Shown: positions 8,974 to 17,505 of the stretch, one piece after another
Numbering within the stretch: the first letter of the stretch is position 1
Layout of the letters: each line of letters begins with the position of its first letter
Notes under the pieces: model-generated
What the model was told of the DNA's origin: nothing
Database searches by the model: none
What the model saw: only the letters and a program-made list of their open reading frames with translations
Program-made: the position numbers and the translations under genes
DNA from: Gardnerella piotii
GTDB lineage: Bacteria; Actinomycetota; Actinomycetes; Actinomycetales; Bifidobacteriaceae
Assembly (NCBI RefSeq): GCF_003397585.1
Contig: NZ_QJUV01000001.1
Location: forward strand, 62,001-126,000
Direction: 5' to 3'
DNA length: 64,000 nucleotides

Positions 8974-9375
8974 CTATCTCCAGCACATTGTCATTAAGAA
9001 CCCAGCCATAACCAAGCATGCTGCAATCAAAAGATTAAACGCTCCAATTCCTGGAATTGGCAAAGCAGGATTCAAGTAATAAATAACAGCCCAGAACAAG
9101 CCAACAATCATAAGCGTGCAAAATAGTGGAACAAACCATCCAGCATTAGCTTTAGTGCCCTTAATGGACTCTTCAACTCTGCGAGTATTTTCTTCTTGAC
9201 GCTTCATCATGCGCTGTATTTGCGGAGACAACGACGATTTATCGGCAGTTGCATTCAAAACAGCTTCAACCTGTTCCATAGGAACACCATACAAGTCTTC
9301 TTTAGAAGAGTTTTGAGATTCATCCACATCGGCAGATGAAGTGGTATTCAATTTATTCAATTCTTCGTCAGCCAT
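8974..9375 (-). CDS. crgA: Cell division protein CrgA
   Basis: A 133-residue inner-membrane protein of the actinobacterial divisome. In mycobacteria CrgA contacts FtsZ, FtsQ, FtsI and the lipid-II flipping and synthesis machinery. Two membrane helices at the C-terminus contain the diagnostic sequence WFVPLFCTLMIVGLFWAV (near residue 80) and YYLNPALPIPGIGAFNLL, ending GFLMTMCWR. The N-terminal 75 residues are acidic and longer than in short CrgA homologs. The gene is divergent from the DUF881 gene and sits beside the kinase/RodA/PBP operon, the classical context. Confidence 0.93.
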   Translation of the reverse strand: MADEELNKLNTTSSADVDESQNSSKEDLYGVPMEQVEAVLNATADKSSLSPQIQRMMKRQEENTRRVEESIKGTKANAGWFVPLFCTLMIVGLFWAVIYYLNPALPIPGIGAFNLLIAACLVMAGFLMTMCWR

Positions 9376-9442
9376 AACAGTAACACTCCAATCAATCGGC
9401 TACACGCTATAATAATAGTTACACTCGAACGCAAGAAGAAGA

Positions 9443-10243
9443 ATGGGTAATATGGCAAAACAAACAGGTAAACACGGCGCTAGAAAATCGCTGTTAGGAA
9501 GCGTTGCCGTTGCCCTAGCAATTTGTTTTACTGGTTACTTATTCGTTACTAATTTGCGCATAAATCGTACTGCATTCGTAACTTCCGATACGGGGCAAAT
9601 GGTGGAAAGAAATTCTCAAAGAGCAAAATCTTTGAGAGAAGAGGTTAAAGAGTTAGATTCTAAAGTTAATCTTCTAAACAAAACGTTAACAAGCAGCGCA
9701 AGCGGGTCTGATTCTTCAGACGATACTGGCGCAAGCACAATACTTCCAGCAATACAAGGACCAGGAATTACTGTAACGCTAAACGATTCGCCACTTTGGA
9801 AAACGGCCGTAAACGGGTCTGGAAGCTCCGCAAACATAAACGACTATGTAATTCACCAACAAGATATAGAAGCCGTTGTAAATGCCCTATGGAAAGGCGG
9901 AGCGGAGGCTATAACAATTCAGGGTCAAAGAATCTTGTTTAATTCAGCTGTTGTTTGTATTGGAAATGTGCTTATGTTGCAAGGCCATCAGTACTCGCCA
10001 CCGTATAGAATATCTGCTATTGGCTCAATAGAAGACATGATAGAATCGTTGGATAATTCTCCAGCAATTCAAACATATAAAGACTATGTCAGTACTTTTG
10101 GGCTGGGATGGAAAGTGGAAAAAAGGGGGAACCTAAAGTTCTTAGAGTCGTCTGCATTATTGCAGCCTCTAAGGTTTGCATCGGTTCCAAAAGATGCAGA
10201 TATTATTGACAATATTCCCCAACACCATTCCACCAAACAATAA
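9443..10243 (+). CDS. DUF881 family membrane protein
   Basis: 266 residues. One N-terminal membrane anchor (VAVALAICFTGYLFVTNL, about 24-41) is followed by a short coiled-coil segment (REEVKELDSKVNLLNK, about 70-85). The extracellular DUF881 domain has the typical GPGITVTLNDSP, ALWKGGAEAITIQGQRI and GHQYSPPYRISAIG blocks. DUF881 proteins are found near division genes in Gram-positives, but the biochemical role is not known. A GAAGAAGAA ribosome-binding site precedes the first ATG, and a second ATG lies three codons in. Nine bases separate it from the sortase gene, so the two are probably co-transcribed. Confidence 0.88.
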   Translation: MGNMAKQTGKHGARKSLLGSVAVALAICFTGYLFVTNLRINRTAFVTSDTGQMVERNSQRAKSLREEVKELDSKVNLLNKTLTSSASGSDSSDDTGASTILPAIQGPGITVTLNDSPLWKTAVNGSGSSANINDYVIHQQDIEAVVNALWKGGAEAITIQGQRILFNSAVVCIGNVLMLQGHQYSPPYRISAIGSIEDMIESLDNSPAIQTYKDYVSTFGLGWKVEKRGNLKFLESSALLQPLRFASVPKDADIIDNIPQHHSTKQ

Positions 10244-10252
10244 AGGAGTAAA

Positions 10253-11368
10253 ATGAAGCGTTCTAACTACAAGCACGAACGTAGCGAAGCCAAAGCAACA
10301 AAGGCTAGCGCACTTTGGACAATAGCTGGCGTTGTTGGAGAACTTCTTATAGCTTTTGCAGTTGTTTGCGCATTGTACATTGTCTGGCAAATGTGGTGGA
10401 CGGGCGCTCAATCCGAGCATGTACAGTTTGAAACCAGAGAGGCTGTTTCGTGGAAGAATCCTGCTGCTGGTAAAAAAACCAAGATTGCTCTTCCTCAAGT
10501 AGACGATCCTCCTAAATTGCAAAAAGTAAAGTATGGAGAACTTGTTGCTCGAGCATACATTCCTAGGTTTGGCGATCAATGGGAGCGCAATATTGTTGAA
10601 GGCGTTAGCCTAGAAATATTAAATAGGCGAGGACTTGCACACTTCCCTAAAACAGAAATGCCAGGAGAAATTGGAAACTTGGCTATTAGTGGTCACCGAA
10701 ATGGTTACGGTCAGCCTTTAGCAGACGTTGACCGATTCCAAAAGGGCGATCCTATTATTATTCGCACAAAAGATTATTGGTTCGTTTATAAGTACGTTAC
10801 TCACAAGATTGTTAGACCAGATCAAAGTGAAGTTCTTGATCAAGACCCAATAAATCACAGCAAGAATCCTAAAAAGCGCATGATTACGCTTGTTACTTGT
10901 GAGCCAAAATATTCAACTCCTAAGTTCCGCTTTATTAGCTTTGGCGAGTTTGATTATTGGGCTAAGGTTTCCGACGGTATTCCTAAAGAGCTTTCTACGG
11001 TAGATGCAAACGGTCAAGTTAAGTTTGTAAACAACGAACAGCAGTCTTTGGTTTCTAAGCTAGATTCACTTGTGCCAATTATGCTTATTGCTATAGTTGC
11101 GTACATTATTATCTTCGCTGCAGCAGCTATAGCTTGGCAGTGGCCTCTAAGACGTCAAATTCGAGCTGGATTAAAGCCAAAGCCAGAATTCAGCATTTTT
11201 GGCGGACTTATGCGCTTGCAGCCTGGTATTTTGCCAATAAGATTAGTTCTTTGTGCACTAATCTACGTAACAGCAATTGCAATTCTTATGCAATGGATAT
11301 ATCCGTTTGCTTCGGCAACAATTCCATTCTTAAGAGAAATGTCTGCATACACAACAACGATTTATTAA
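10253..11368 (+). CDS. Class E sortase
   Basis: A membrane transpeptidase that anchors surface proteins to peptidoglycan. After an N-terminal membrane helix (about 25-46) the sortase domain has catalytic His148 (ISGHRNGYG), Cys216 (LVTCEPKYSTP) and Arg226 (KFRFI). Class E is inferred from the actinobacterial context and the CEPKYSTPKFRF-type active site. Beyond the sortase domain there are two further membrane segments (about 268-290 and 325-350) and a cytoplasmic loop, so the protein is longer (371 residues) than many class E enzymes. No obvious substrate gene is adjacent. It shares an operon with the DUF881 gene (AAGGAG ribosome-binding site in the gap). Confidence 0.92.
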   Translation: MKRSNYKHERSEAKATKASALWTIAGVVGELLIAFAVVCALYIVWQMWWTGAQSEHVQFETREAVSWKNPAAGKKTKIALPQVDDPPKLQKVKYGELVARAYIPRFGDQWERNIVEGVSLEILNRRGLAHFPKTEMPGEIGNLAISGHRNGYGQPLADVDRFQKGDPIIIRTKDYWFVYKYVTHKIVRPDQSEVLDQDPINHSKNPKKRMITLVTCEPKYSTPKFRFISFGEFDYWAKVSDGIPKELSTVDANGQVKFVNNEQQSLVSKLDSLVPIMLIAIVAYIIIFAAAAIAWQWPLRRQIRAGLKPKPEFSIFGGLMRLQPGILPIRLVLCALIYVTAIAILMQWIYPFASATIPFLREMSAYTTTIY

Positions 11369-11370
11369 AT

Positions 11371-11515
11371 CGCTACTAATAAGCTAGGAATCTATTAGTT
11401 TACAGTTTACTTATCTAATTAGTTTTCTAGCTTATTAGATTACAAGCAGCTCATAAATCATTGGTTTGCTAGCTTATTAAAACAGCTTATTAAAACACAA
11501 ACTATTAATTAATCT
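11371..11515. repeat. Degenerate repeats of TAGCTTATTA-like units
   Basis: The AT-rich gap after the sortase gene holds several related copies, some inverted: AATAAGCTAG, CTAGCTTATTAGA, CTAGCTTATTAAAA and CAGCTTATTAAAA. It looks like decayed tandem duplication. No coding sequence is seen. Confidence 0.55.
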
Positions 11516-11542
11516 TAGTAGCTTACAAGTTAAATACAAAAC

Positions 11543-11581
11543 GCCACCTAGCACCGTTAAAGCAACGGCAAGCTAGGTGGC
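11543..11581. terminator. Terminator hairpin between sortase and pknB
   Basis: A 10-bp stem, GCCACCTAGC...GCTAGGTGGC, has an inner CCGTT/AACGG stem. It lies between convergent genes and can end either transcript. Confidence 0.85.
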
Positions 11582-11587
11582 TTCTTG

Positions 11588-13648
11588 TTATTTATCACTA
11601 TCGCTTGTTGTTGTAGAAGATGAGTCAGATGTTGAAGTTCTCCCAGGCTTTGTAGTGGTGTCTACAGAAGGCTGAGGAGTTTTTACAGTAAGCGTTATTG
11701 TAGAGCCTTTATCTATCTTAGACCCTTCTTTTTCCGACATACTATCAACAATATCGTCATCTGTAGCGGAGCCATCAGCAACAACCTTAAAGCCCTTTGC
11801 TTCTAGTATTTGCTTAGCTTGCTTTAACGTTGATGTTCCAAGAGCAACATGAGGAACTTCCACCTTAGGCTTTCCTTTAGAAACATACACAGTTATAGCG
11901 CTATGAGGTTTTACAGCAGCTCCAGAAGACGGATTCATTTTAGTAACCATTCCTTCTGCAACAGTGTCGGATTCTTCTTCTACGGTATTAACAGTAAATC
12001 CAAGATTTTGTAATTCTCCAGCAACAATATCTTTGGACTGTCCAACCATTCCATCTGGAACCTTAGTTAAGCCAGAAGAAATGTACAAAGTTACCATTGA
12101 ACCTTTATCGGCAAACGAATCTGCAACTGGGTCAGTTCTAGTAACGTGATTCTTTTTAACGTCTGTACTATCTTCCACTCTAACGTTAGAAATCTTAAAT
12201 CCTGCACGCTCAAGAGATTTTCTAGCTGCTTCTTGCGACTTTCCAGTAACATCTGGAACCTTAGTTGATTGAGGACCAATAGAGAACCAAACGCTAACTC
12301 TAGACCCAGACGCAACCTTTTCTCCACCTTTAGGAGATTGCTTGGTAAAAGTACCCTCTGGCTTAGTAGACTTATCGTCTTCCAAAATATCTGGAATAAG
12401 ACCAAGCGCGCGAAGCTTTTCTTTAGCAGCATCTTGAGTTGTAGTTTCGCTAAATGTTGGAACAACAATATCTCCAGCTAGCTTACTGCGATTTAGCATA
12501 AATAGAATTCCGCCAACAACAATCGCGCAAACAATCGCAGACACAACAGAAGCAATAACAATGCGCTTACTTCTTTTTGCCTGATTTGCAGCGCGCTGAG
12601 CGGCTCTTGTGTTGTAGCCCGTATTTGGATACGCATCAAACTGGCCTGTAATCGCGCCAAAACTTTGAGTAGATGCAGTGTCTGCCGCTCCAATAGCTTG
12701 AGTTGCCGCATTCTGCTCTGCCTGCTTTCTTGCGCGCATATTAGCTAAATCTGTTAGCGGATTAAATGCTGCTGCAACAGGAACACCGCCGTTCATAAAT
12801 GCCAATATGTCGTTCTTAAATTCAGCAGCCGTTGCGTACCTATTCTGCCTATCTTTTGCCATTGCTTTTGCGCAAATCTTATCCCACATTGAAGGAAGAC
12901 CTGGAACAAGCGTACTTAGAGGAGTTGCAACTTCTGAAACATGCTGATATGCGATTGCAACTGCAGAATCGCCAGTAAAAGGCGGCCTTCCAGTTAGCAT
13001 CTCGTATAAGACGCATCCTGCAGAATACAAGTCAGATCTCATATCCACCTGTTCTCCACGGGCCTGCTCTGGAGACAAATATTGCGCAGTTCCAACAACA
13101 CCTTGCGATTGTGTCATTGTTGTTGCAGAATCGTCTAACGCTCTTGCGATTCCAAAATCCATAACCTTAACAATGCCCTGCTCGGAAATCATAATGTTTC
13201 CAGGCTTAATATCTCGGTGAATCACGCCCATTCTATGCGAATACTCCAGGGCGTTCAAAACTCCAAGCATAACCTGCTCAGAATCACGCTGGCTTAAAGC
13301 ACCATTCATCTTAAGAATATCGCGAAGCGTTTTTCCTTTAACGTATTCCATAACAAGATACGGCAAATGCTCTTCTACGCCATTGTCGTCTACAACAGAC
13401 TCTTCTCCAGAATCATAGATATTCACTATGTTTGGATTATTCATTTGCGCAATAGAATGTGCTTCTCGGCGGAAACGAGACAAAAAGATTTCGTCATTTG
13501 CCAAATCAGAACGCATGATTTTAACAGCAACGGTACGACCCAAGCGCTTATCTTCTGCGACTCGCACTTCGGCCATTCCACCGCGGCCAATCAATTCACC
13601 TAATTGGTACCGTCCATTCGCTAATGAGGTAGGCATTGTGTTACTCAT
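11588..13648 (-). CDS. pknB: Serine/threonine protein kinase PknB with PASTA domains
   Basis: A membrane kinase that senses muropeptides or lipid II and phosphorylates growth and division proteins. In the kinase domain (about 13-275) the Gly loop is GRGGMAEV, the ATP lysine is Lys43 (VAVKIM), the catalytic loop HRDIKPGNIM is at 144-153 and DFG is at 164-166. A membrane helix spans about 366-388. Four extracellular PASTA repeats follow, and the C-terminus is Ser/Thr-rich. At 686 residues it has normal PknB length. It is the last gene of the fhaA operon, and its ATG overlaps the upstream kinase stop by 4 bp. All catalytic residues are present, so it should be active. Confidence 0.96.
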   Translation of the reverse strand: MSNTMPTSLANGRYQLGELIGRGGMAEVRVAEDKRLGRTVAVKIMRSDLANDEIFLSRFRREAHSIAQMNNPNIVNIYDSGEESVVDDNGVEEHLPYLVMEYVKGKTLRDILKMNGALSQRDSEQVMLGVLNALEYSHRMGVIHRDIKPGNIMISEQGIVKVMDFGIARALDDSATTMTQSQGVVGTAQYLSPEQARGEQVDMRSDLYSAGCVLYEMLTGRPPFTGDSAVAIAYQHVSEVATPLSTLVPGLPSMWDKICAKAMAKDRQNRYATAAEFKNDILAFMNGGVPVAAAFNPLTDLANMRARKQAEQNAATQAIGAADTASTQSFGAITGQFDAYPNTGYNTRAAQRAANQAKRSKRIVIASVVSAIVCAIVVGGILFMLNRSKLAGDIVVPTFSETTTQDAAKEKLRALGLIPDILEDDKSTKPEGTFTKQSPKGGEKVASGSRVSVWFSIGPQSTKVPDVTGKSQEAARKSLERAGFKISNVRVEDSTDVKKNHVTRTDPVADSFADKGSMVTLYISSGLTKVPDGMVGQSKDIVAGELQNLGFTVNTVEEESDTVAEGMVTKMNPSSGAAVKPHSAITVYVSKGKPKVEVPHVALGTSTLKQAKQILEAKGFKVVADGSATDDDIVDSMSEKEGSKIDKGSTITLTVKTPQPSVDTTTKPGRTSTSDSSSTTTSDSDK

Positions 13649-14610
13649 TGCTGCTCCTTGCGGTCGTTATTATTCAAAATGTTAATAATATTAACTTGTG
13701 TTTTTGGAACACTTCTAACGCTGCGTTTAATGCGCTGAGCATTGGAAGAATCTATTGTGTTTTTATTGTTAAACGCTGTTTGCTGATCCAAAAGTCTTCG
13801 TTCAATTTTTGCAAGCACTTTTGAAACAACAAGAGCATCTTTAGGTCTATCTTTTGGATTCTTAGAAAGCATTGACATTACAAACTGTCTTAATTGAAGG
13901 TCAACACTATCTGGAAGAGGTGGAACAGGGTCATTAACGTGTGCGGCTGCAATATCTACAGGCGTAGTTCCAGTAAATGGCCTATGTCCACAAAGTCCTT
14001 CGTATGCAACAACTCCAAGAGAATAAATATCGGACTGGGCAGTTGCTTGCTCTCCTTGAGCTTGCTCTGGGGAAATATATTGAGCTGTTCCAACAACCAT
14101 TCCATCTTGAGTAATCTGCTCTTGGTCGCTAGAGTACGAAACGCCAAAATCTGTTATCTTTACGCTTCCCGTTTCGGAAACCATAATATTTGCTGGCTTA
14201 ACGTCTCTATGAATAACACCGTGGGAATGCGCAACAAAAAGACCTCTTGCAGTTTGAATAAGTATAGGCAGCAATCGCGTTGGCTCAACAGTTTTTTCTT
14301 TATGATATAAGTCTGCTAAAGACTTGCTGGGAACATACTCCATAATCAAAAAGCCAATGCCATCATGCTCGTAGTAGTCAAACAACGCTGCAATATTTGG
14401 GTGAGCAAGATTTGCTGAATTATGCGCTTCTGCTCTAAGTCTACGCAATTTAGCTTCAACATTGCTTGTATCGGTTCTAAGCGCTTTAACGGCAACAATC
14501 CTGCCGAGCTGTATATCAAAGCCCTTCCAGACTTCTCCCATGCCTCCTTGTGCAAGTCTTCTATCTAGTCTGTATCGATGATGAACTAACTGTCCTTCAA
14601 CAAGTTTCAT
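13645..14610 (-). CDS. pknA: Serine/threonine protein kinase PknA-like, without membrane helix
   Basis: 321 residues. A full kinase domain has Gly loop AQGGMGEVW (about 20-28), Lys42 (VAVKAL), HRDVKPANIM at 134-143 and TDFG at 153-156, followed by a GTAQYISPEQA activation segment. After the kinase domain only about 45 basic residues remain (RSVRSVPKTQ). I see no membrane segment or sensor, unlike mycobacterial PknA, which has a membrane anchor. It overlaps pbpA by 4 bp at the start and pknB by 4 bp at the end, so it is translationally coupled to both. It is assigned PknA by position in the conserved cluster. Confidence 0.9.
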   Translation of the reverse strand: MKLVEGQLVHHRYRLDRRLAQGGMGEVWKGFDIQLGRIVAVKALRTDTSNVEAKLRRLRAEAHNSANLAHPNIAALFDYYEHDGIGFLIMEYVPSKSLADLYHKEKTVEPTRLLPILIQTARGLFVAHSHGVIHRDVKPANIMVSETGSVKITDFGVSYSSDQEQITQDGMVVGTAQYISPEQAQGEQATAQSDIYSLGVVAYEGLCGHRPFTGTTPVDIAAAHVNDPVPPLPDSVDLQLRQFVMSMLSKNPKDRPKDALVVSKVLAKIERRLLDQQTAFNNKNTIDSSNAQRIKRSVRSVPKTQVNIINILNNNDRKEQQ

Positions 14611-16073
14611 TGCTTAAGCGCCTCCTTCATCACCTGTCTCATAATTGGCCCTGCTGTAAGCGTTCCATACGTACTAGCGTTGTGAATAACAACTGCTACA
14701 GCTATTTTAGGATCTTGTGCAGGAGCAAATCCAATAACCCACCCATTAATAGCTTGATTTCTAAACCCAATTTGTGCTGTTCCCGATTTTGCTGCAACAG
14801 CAACATTTGGCAAAGAAAGATTTTGATTACTTTTTACAACTACACTTTGCATCATAGCATTGAGTTTTGCAGCACTTTGCGCGCTTAAAGCCTGACTCAT
14901 AACCGTAGGCGTTGTTTGAGAAATAACAGACAAGTCACTAGACCTTACGCAATCAACAAGCGTTGGCTTCATAAGTGTTCCATTATTTGCAATAGCAGCT
15001 GCAATCATAGCGTTTTGAAGAGGAGTAACCCTAGCATCTCCCTGACCAATCGACTGAAGAGCAAGCTTATCTTGCGTTGGCTTTTGATTAAGCAAAGACG
15101 CAACAACTCTCATTGGGAATCCTGTTGAATCAGATCCATCTAAAGTAAATGAGCTAAATAATCCAAACTTTTTAGCCTGCTTAACAATCGCATCCGACCC
15201 TAAAGAAACTCCTAGTTGTGCAAATGCAGTATTTGAAGAATAAGCTAAAGCATCTTCAAAAGATATTTGACCATTCGATCCGCTAGCGCTTGGAACAACA
15301 TTTGTAAGATGCGTTTGCGTTCCTGGAAGAGTGTACGAAGATCCAGCTGGAATCGAAGTATTTAAATCATATTTTCCAGTTTCTAGCGCAGTTGCCGCAA
15401 CAACCGTTTTGAAAGTAGAACCAGGAGCATAAAGTTCAGATATTGAATGATTTAGCATTGGATTATATATGTTAGATATAAGATCCTTATATGCTCTGTT
15501 TGCTGAAGCAACATTGTGAGATGCAAGAGAAGAAGGATCGTAGCTAGGCGTACTAACCATTGCTAGTATTCTTCCAGTTTTTGGCTCTATTGCAACTAAA
15601 GCGCCATTCTTGTCTTTTAGTAGATTGTATGCAAGAGTCTGAAGCTTAGTGTTAATAGATGTTTCTATAGAAGCACCTCTGTTTTCTGCTCCTGTAAATA
15701 GCGACTTAAACTTTTGAAGGAATAACGCGTCGGATTCTCCACTTAAAAGCTGATTTCTAGAAGCCTCTATTCCTCTATCTGCTCTTTGACTTATTGAATA
15801 ATAACCCGTTATTGGAGCATAAACAGGGCCGTTAAAATATGACCTTTGATACACGAATGCATCTTTAGATGGATCTGACTTTGCTAAAACAGTTCCATCG
15901 GATGCAAGAATTGCTCCTCTTGGAGCGCCAAATTCGTGATATAACGCGCGCCTATTTCTAGGATCAGAATTTAATTCGTTTGCTTTTATAGATGTTATAT
16001 ACGTGCTAGAAATACATAAAACAACAAACAACACAATTACTGCACTAAAAAGCTGCTTCAAACATTTATTCAT
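14607..16073 (-). CDS. pbpA: Penicillin-binding protein (class B-type transpeptidase) PbpA
   Basis: A peptidoglycan DD-transpeptidase partnered with the adjacent RodA glycosyltransferase. From the preferred start it has 488 residues: an N-terminal signal anchor (SAVIVLFVVLCISSTYI), then the transpeptidase domain with active-site STFK (in APGSTFKTV, serine near residue 219), the SSN motif (YSSNTAFAQ) and KSGTAQ. I chose the ATG at 16071-16073 (MNKCLKQLF) because GGGGGTG lies 8 bases upstream. A frame extension to 16088 exists. Its start lies inside the end of rodA. The domain order matches mycobacterial PbpA. Confidence 0.93.
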   Translation of the reverse strand: MNKCLKQLFSAVIVLFVVLCISSTYITSIKANELNSDPRNRRALYHEFGAPRGAILASDGTVLAKSDPSKDAFVYQRSYFNGPVYAPITGYYSISQRADRGIEASRNQLLSGESDALFLQKFKSLFTGAENRGASIETSINTKLQTLAYNLLKDKNGALVAIEPKTGRILAMVSTPSYDPSSLASHNVASANRAYKDLISNIYNPMLNHSISELYAPGSTFKTVVAATALETGKYDLNTSIPAGSSYTLPGTQTHLTNVVPSASGSNGQISFEDALAYSSNTAFAQLGVSLGSDAIVKQAKKFGLFSSFTLDGSDSTGFPMRVVASLLNQKPTQDKLALQSIGQGDARVTPLQNAMIAAAIANNGTLMKPTLVDCVRSSDLSVISQTTPTVMSQALSAQSAAKLNAMMQSVVVKSNQNLSLPNVAVAAKSGTAQIGFRNQAINGWVIGFAPAQDPKIAVAVVIHNASTYGTLTAGPIMRQVMKEALKQ

Positions 16074-17505
16074 AAGATTCACCCCCATCTTCTTTAAGAT
16101 TAGAGGAGTTAAGATTAGAGGACTTATTTTCTCTTTGCTTAAGCTCTCTTTCCCTAAGAGCAGCTAAAGCTTCGTATTGGAAAGTATCAGACGATATAGC
16201 AGCCTCTGGCTTATTAGCTGCATTAGATATAACAATCAAAATAGATGCAAGCAAATAGTTAGCAACTAGAGAAGAACCACCAGCTGCCATATAAGGCATT
16301 GTTAAGCCAGTAAGTGGAATAACAAGCGTGATTCCGCCAACAACAGTAAATACTTGGAACGCCATTGTAAAAACAAGACCAGATGCAAGAAGCTTTCCAA
16401 AACCGTCTTTAATCTTCATAGCAGTAATCATGCCCGACGCAATAATAATCATGTAAAGAATTAAGACTATAAACAAACCAGTTAATCCTAATTCTTCCCC
16501 AACCGAAGCGTAAATAAAATCAGAATTAGCAAGTGGCGTTAAAGAAGGATGACCTTGGCCTAATCCTGTTCCAGTTATGCCTCCTGCAGCAAGGCCAAAT
16601 AATCCAGTAACAATTTGAGCAGACCCGCCTGGGAATCTGTTGTAAATAACGGGGTCGTATGGGTTAAGCCAAGCGTCAACTCTGTATTGAACATGTGCAA
16701 AAAGTTTAACAGCAACTAAACATCCAATTATAAATGCTATAAAGCCTATTGCAAGCCAGCCTTTTCTTCCAGTTGCAACGTAAAGCATAGAAACAAACAT
16801 TGCAAAGAACATTAATGATGTTCCTAAATCGTGTTGCACAACAAGCACACACATTGAAGCAGCCCAAACAAGCGCTATAGGACCCATATCTTTGAATCGT
16901 GGAAGATGAATTCCAAAAATCTTTGTTCCACCAACTGCAAGTCTGTCTCTATGATCAAACAAGTATGCTGCAAAGAAGAAAGCTAAGAATAGTTTTGCGA
17001 ATTCTCCTGGCTGAATAGTGTGGTTTCCAAAACCAATCCAAATTCTCGCTCCGCCAATTTCCTTACCGATTATTGGAAGCATTGGAGATAAAAGAAGAAC
17101 AAGACCAATCACCATGCTAACGTACGAGAATCTTCTAAGAATCCTATAATCTTCTAGAACCATCACAAAAATTATGGATAATACAAGAGCAACACAAACC
17201 CAAATAAGCTGTTTCATAGCAACATTAGTGTTGTGCTGTTTATCTATTCTTGCAATCATAACAGTTCCAATAGCTGTAAGAAGAAGAATACAAGGGAGTA
17301 TTACCTGGCTAGAATAAGGCTTTTTTACAATCAAGACGCCCCACAAAACAAGGTATAACGCTGTTGTTAGAACAAGCATACCAACATAGTTTGCTGGAAG
17401 GAATCCATTAATCCTTAGAAACATTTGCAAAAATGCCACTGCAGATATAATTACAGAAAACAGAAGCAAAGATATTTGCTTAATGCGCATACTAAACATG
17501 TTCAC
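16066..17505 (-). CDS. rodA: RodA/FtsW-type peptidoglycan glycosyltransferase
   Basis: A SEDS-family polymerase that extends glycan strands from lipid II. About 12 membrane helices cover 479 residues. Family marks are GGARIWIGFGNHTIQPGEFAK (the QPGE/QPSE-type motif), VQHDLGTSLMFF and GLTMPYMAAGGSSLVANY near the C-terminus. Position between pstP and pbpA in the FHA/kinase operon favours RodA over FtsW. The Lys/Glu/Ser-rich cytosolic tail (NLNSSNLKEDGG) may be a phosphorylation target, which is inference. It overlaps pstP by 4 bp. Confidence 0.94.
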   Translation of the reverse strand: MNMFSMRIKQISLLLFSVIISAVAFLQMFLRINGFLPANYVGMLVLTTALYLVLWGVLIVKKPYSSQVILPCILLLTAIGTVMIARIDKQHNTNVAMKQLIWVCVALVLSIIFVMVLEDYRILRRFSYVSMVIGLVLLLSPMLPIIGKEIGGARIWIGFGNHTIQPGEFAKLFLAFFFAAYLFDHRDRLAVGGTKIFGIHLPRFKDMGPIALVWAASMCVLVVQHDLGTSLMFFAMFVSMLYVATGRKGWLAIGFIAFIIGCLVAVKLFAHVQYRVDAWLNPYDPVIYNRFPGGSAQIVTGLFGLAAGGITGTGLGQGHPSLTPLANSDFIYASVGEELGLTGLFIVLILYMIIIASGMITAMKIKDGFGKLLASGLVFTMAFQVFTVVGGITLVIPLTGLTMPYMAAGGSSLVANYLLASILIVISNAANKPEAAISSDTFQYEALAALRERELKQRENKSSNLNSSNLKEDGGESYE

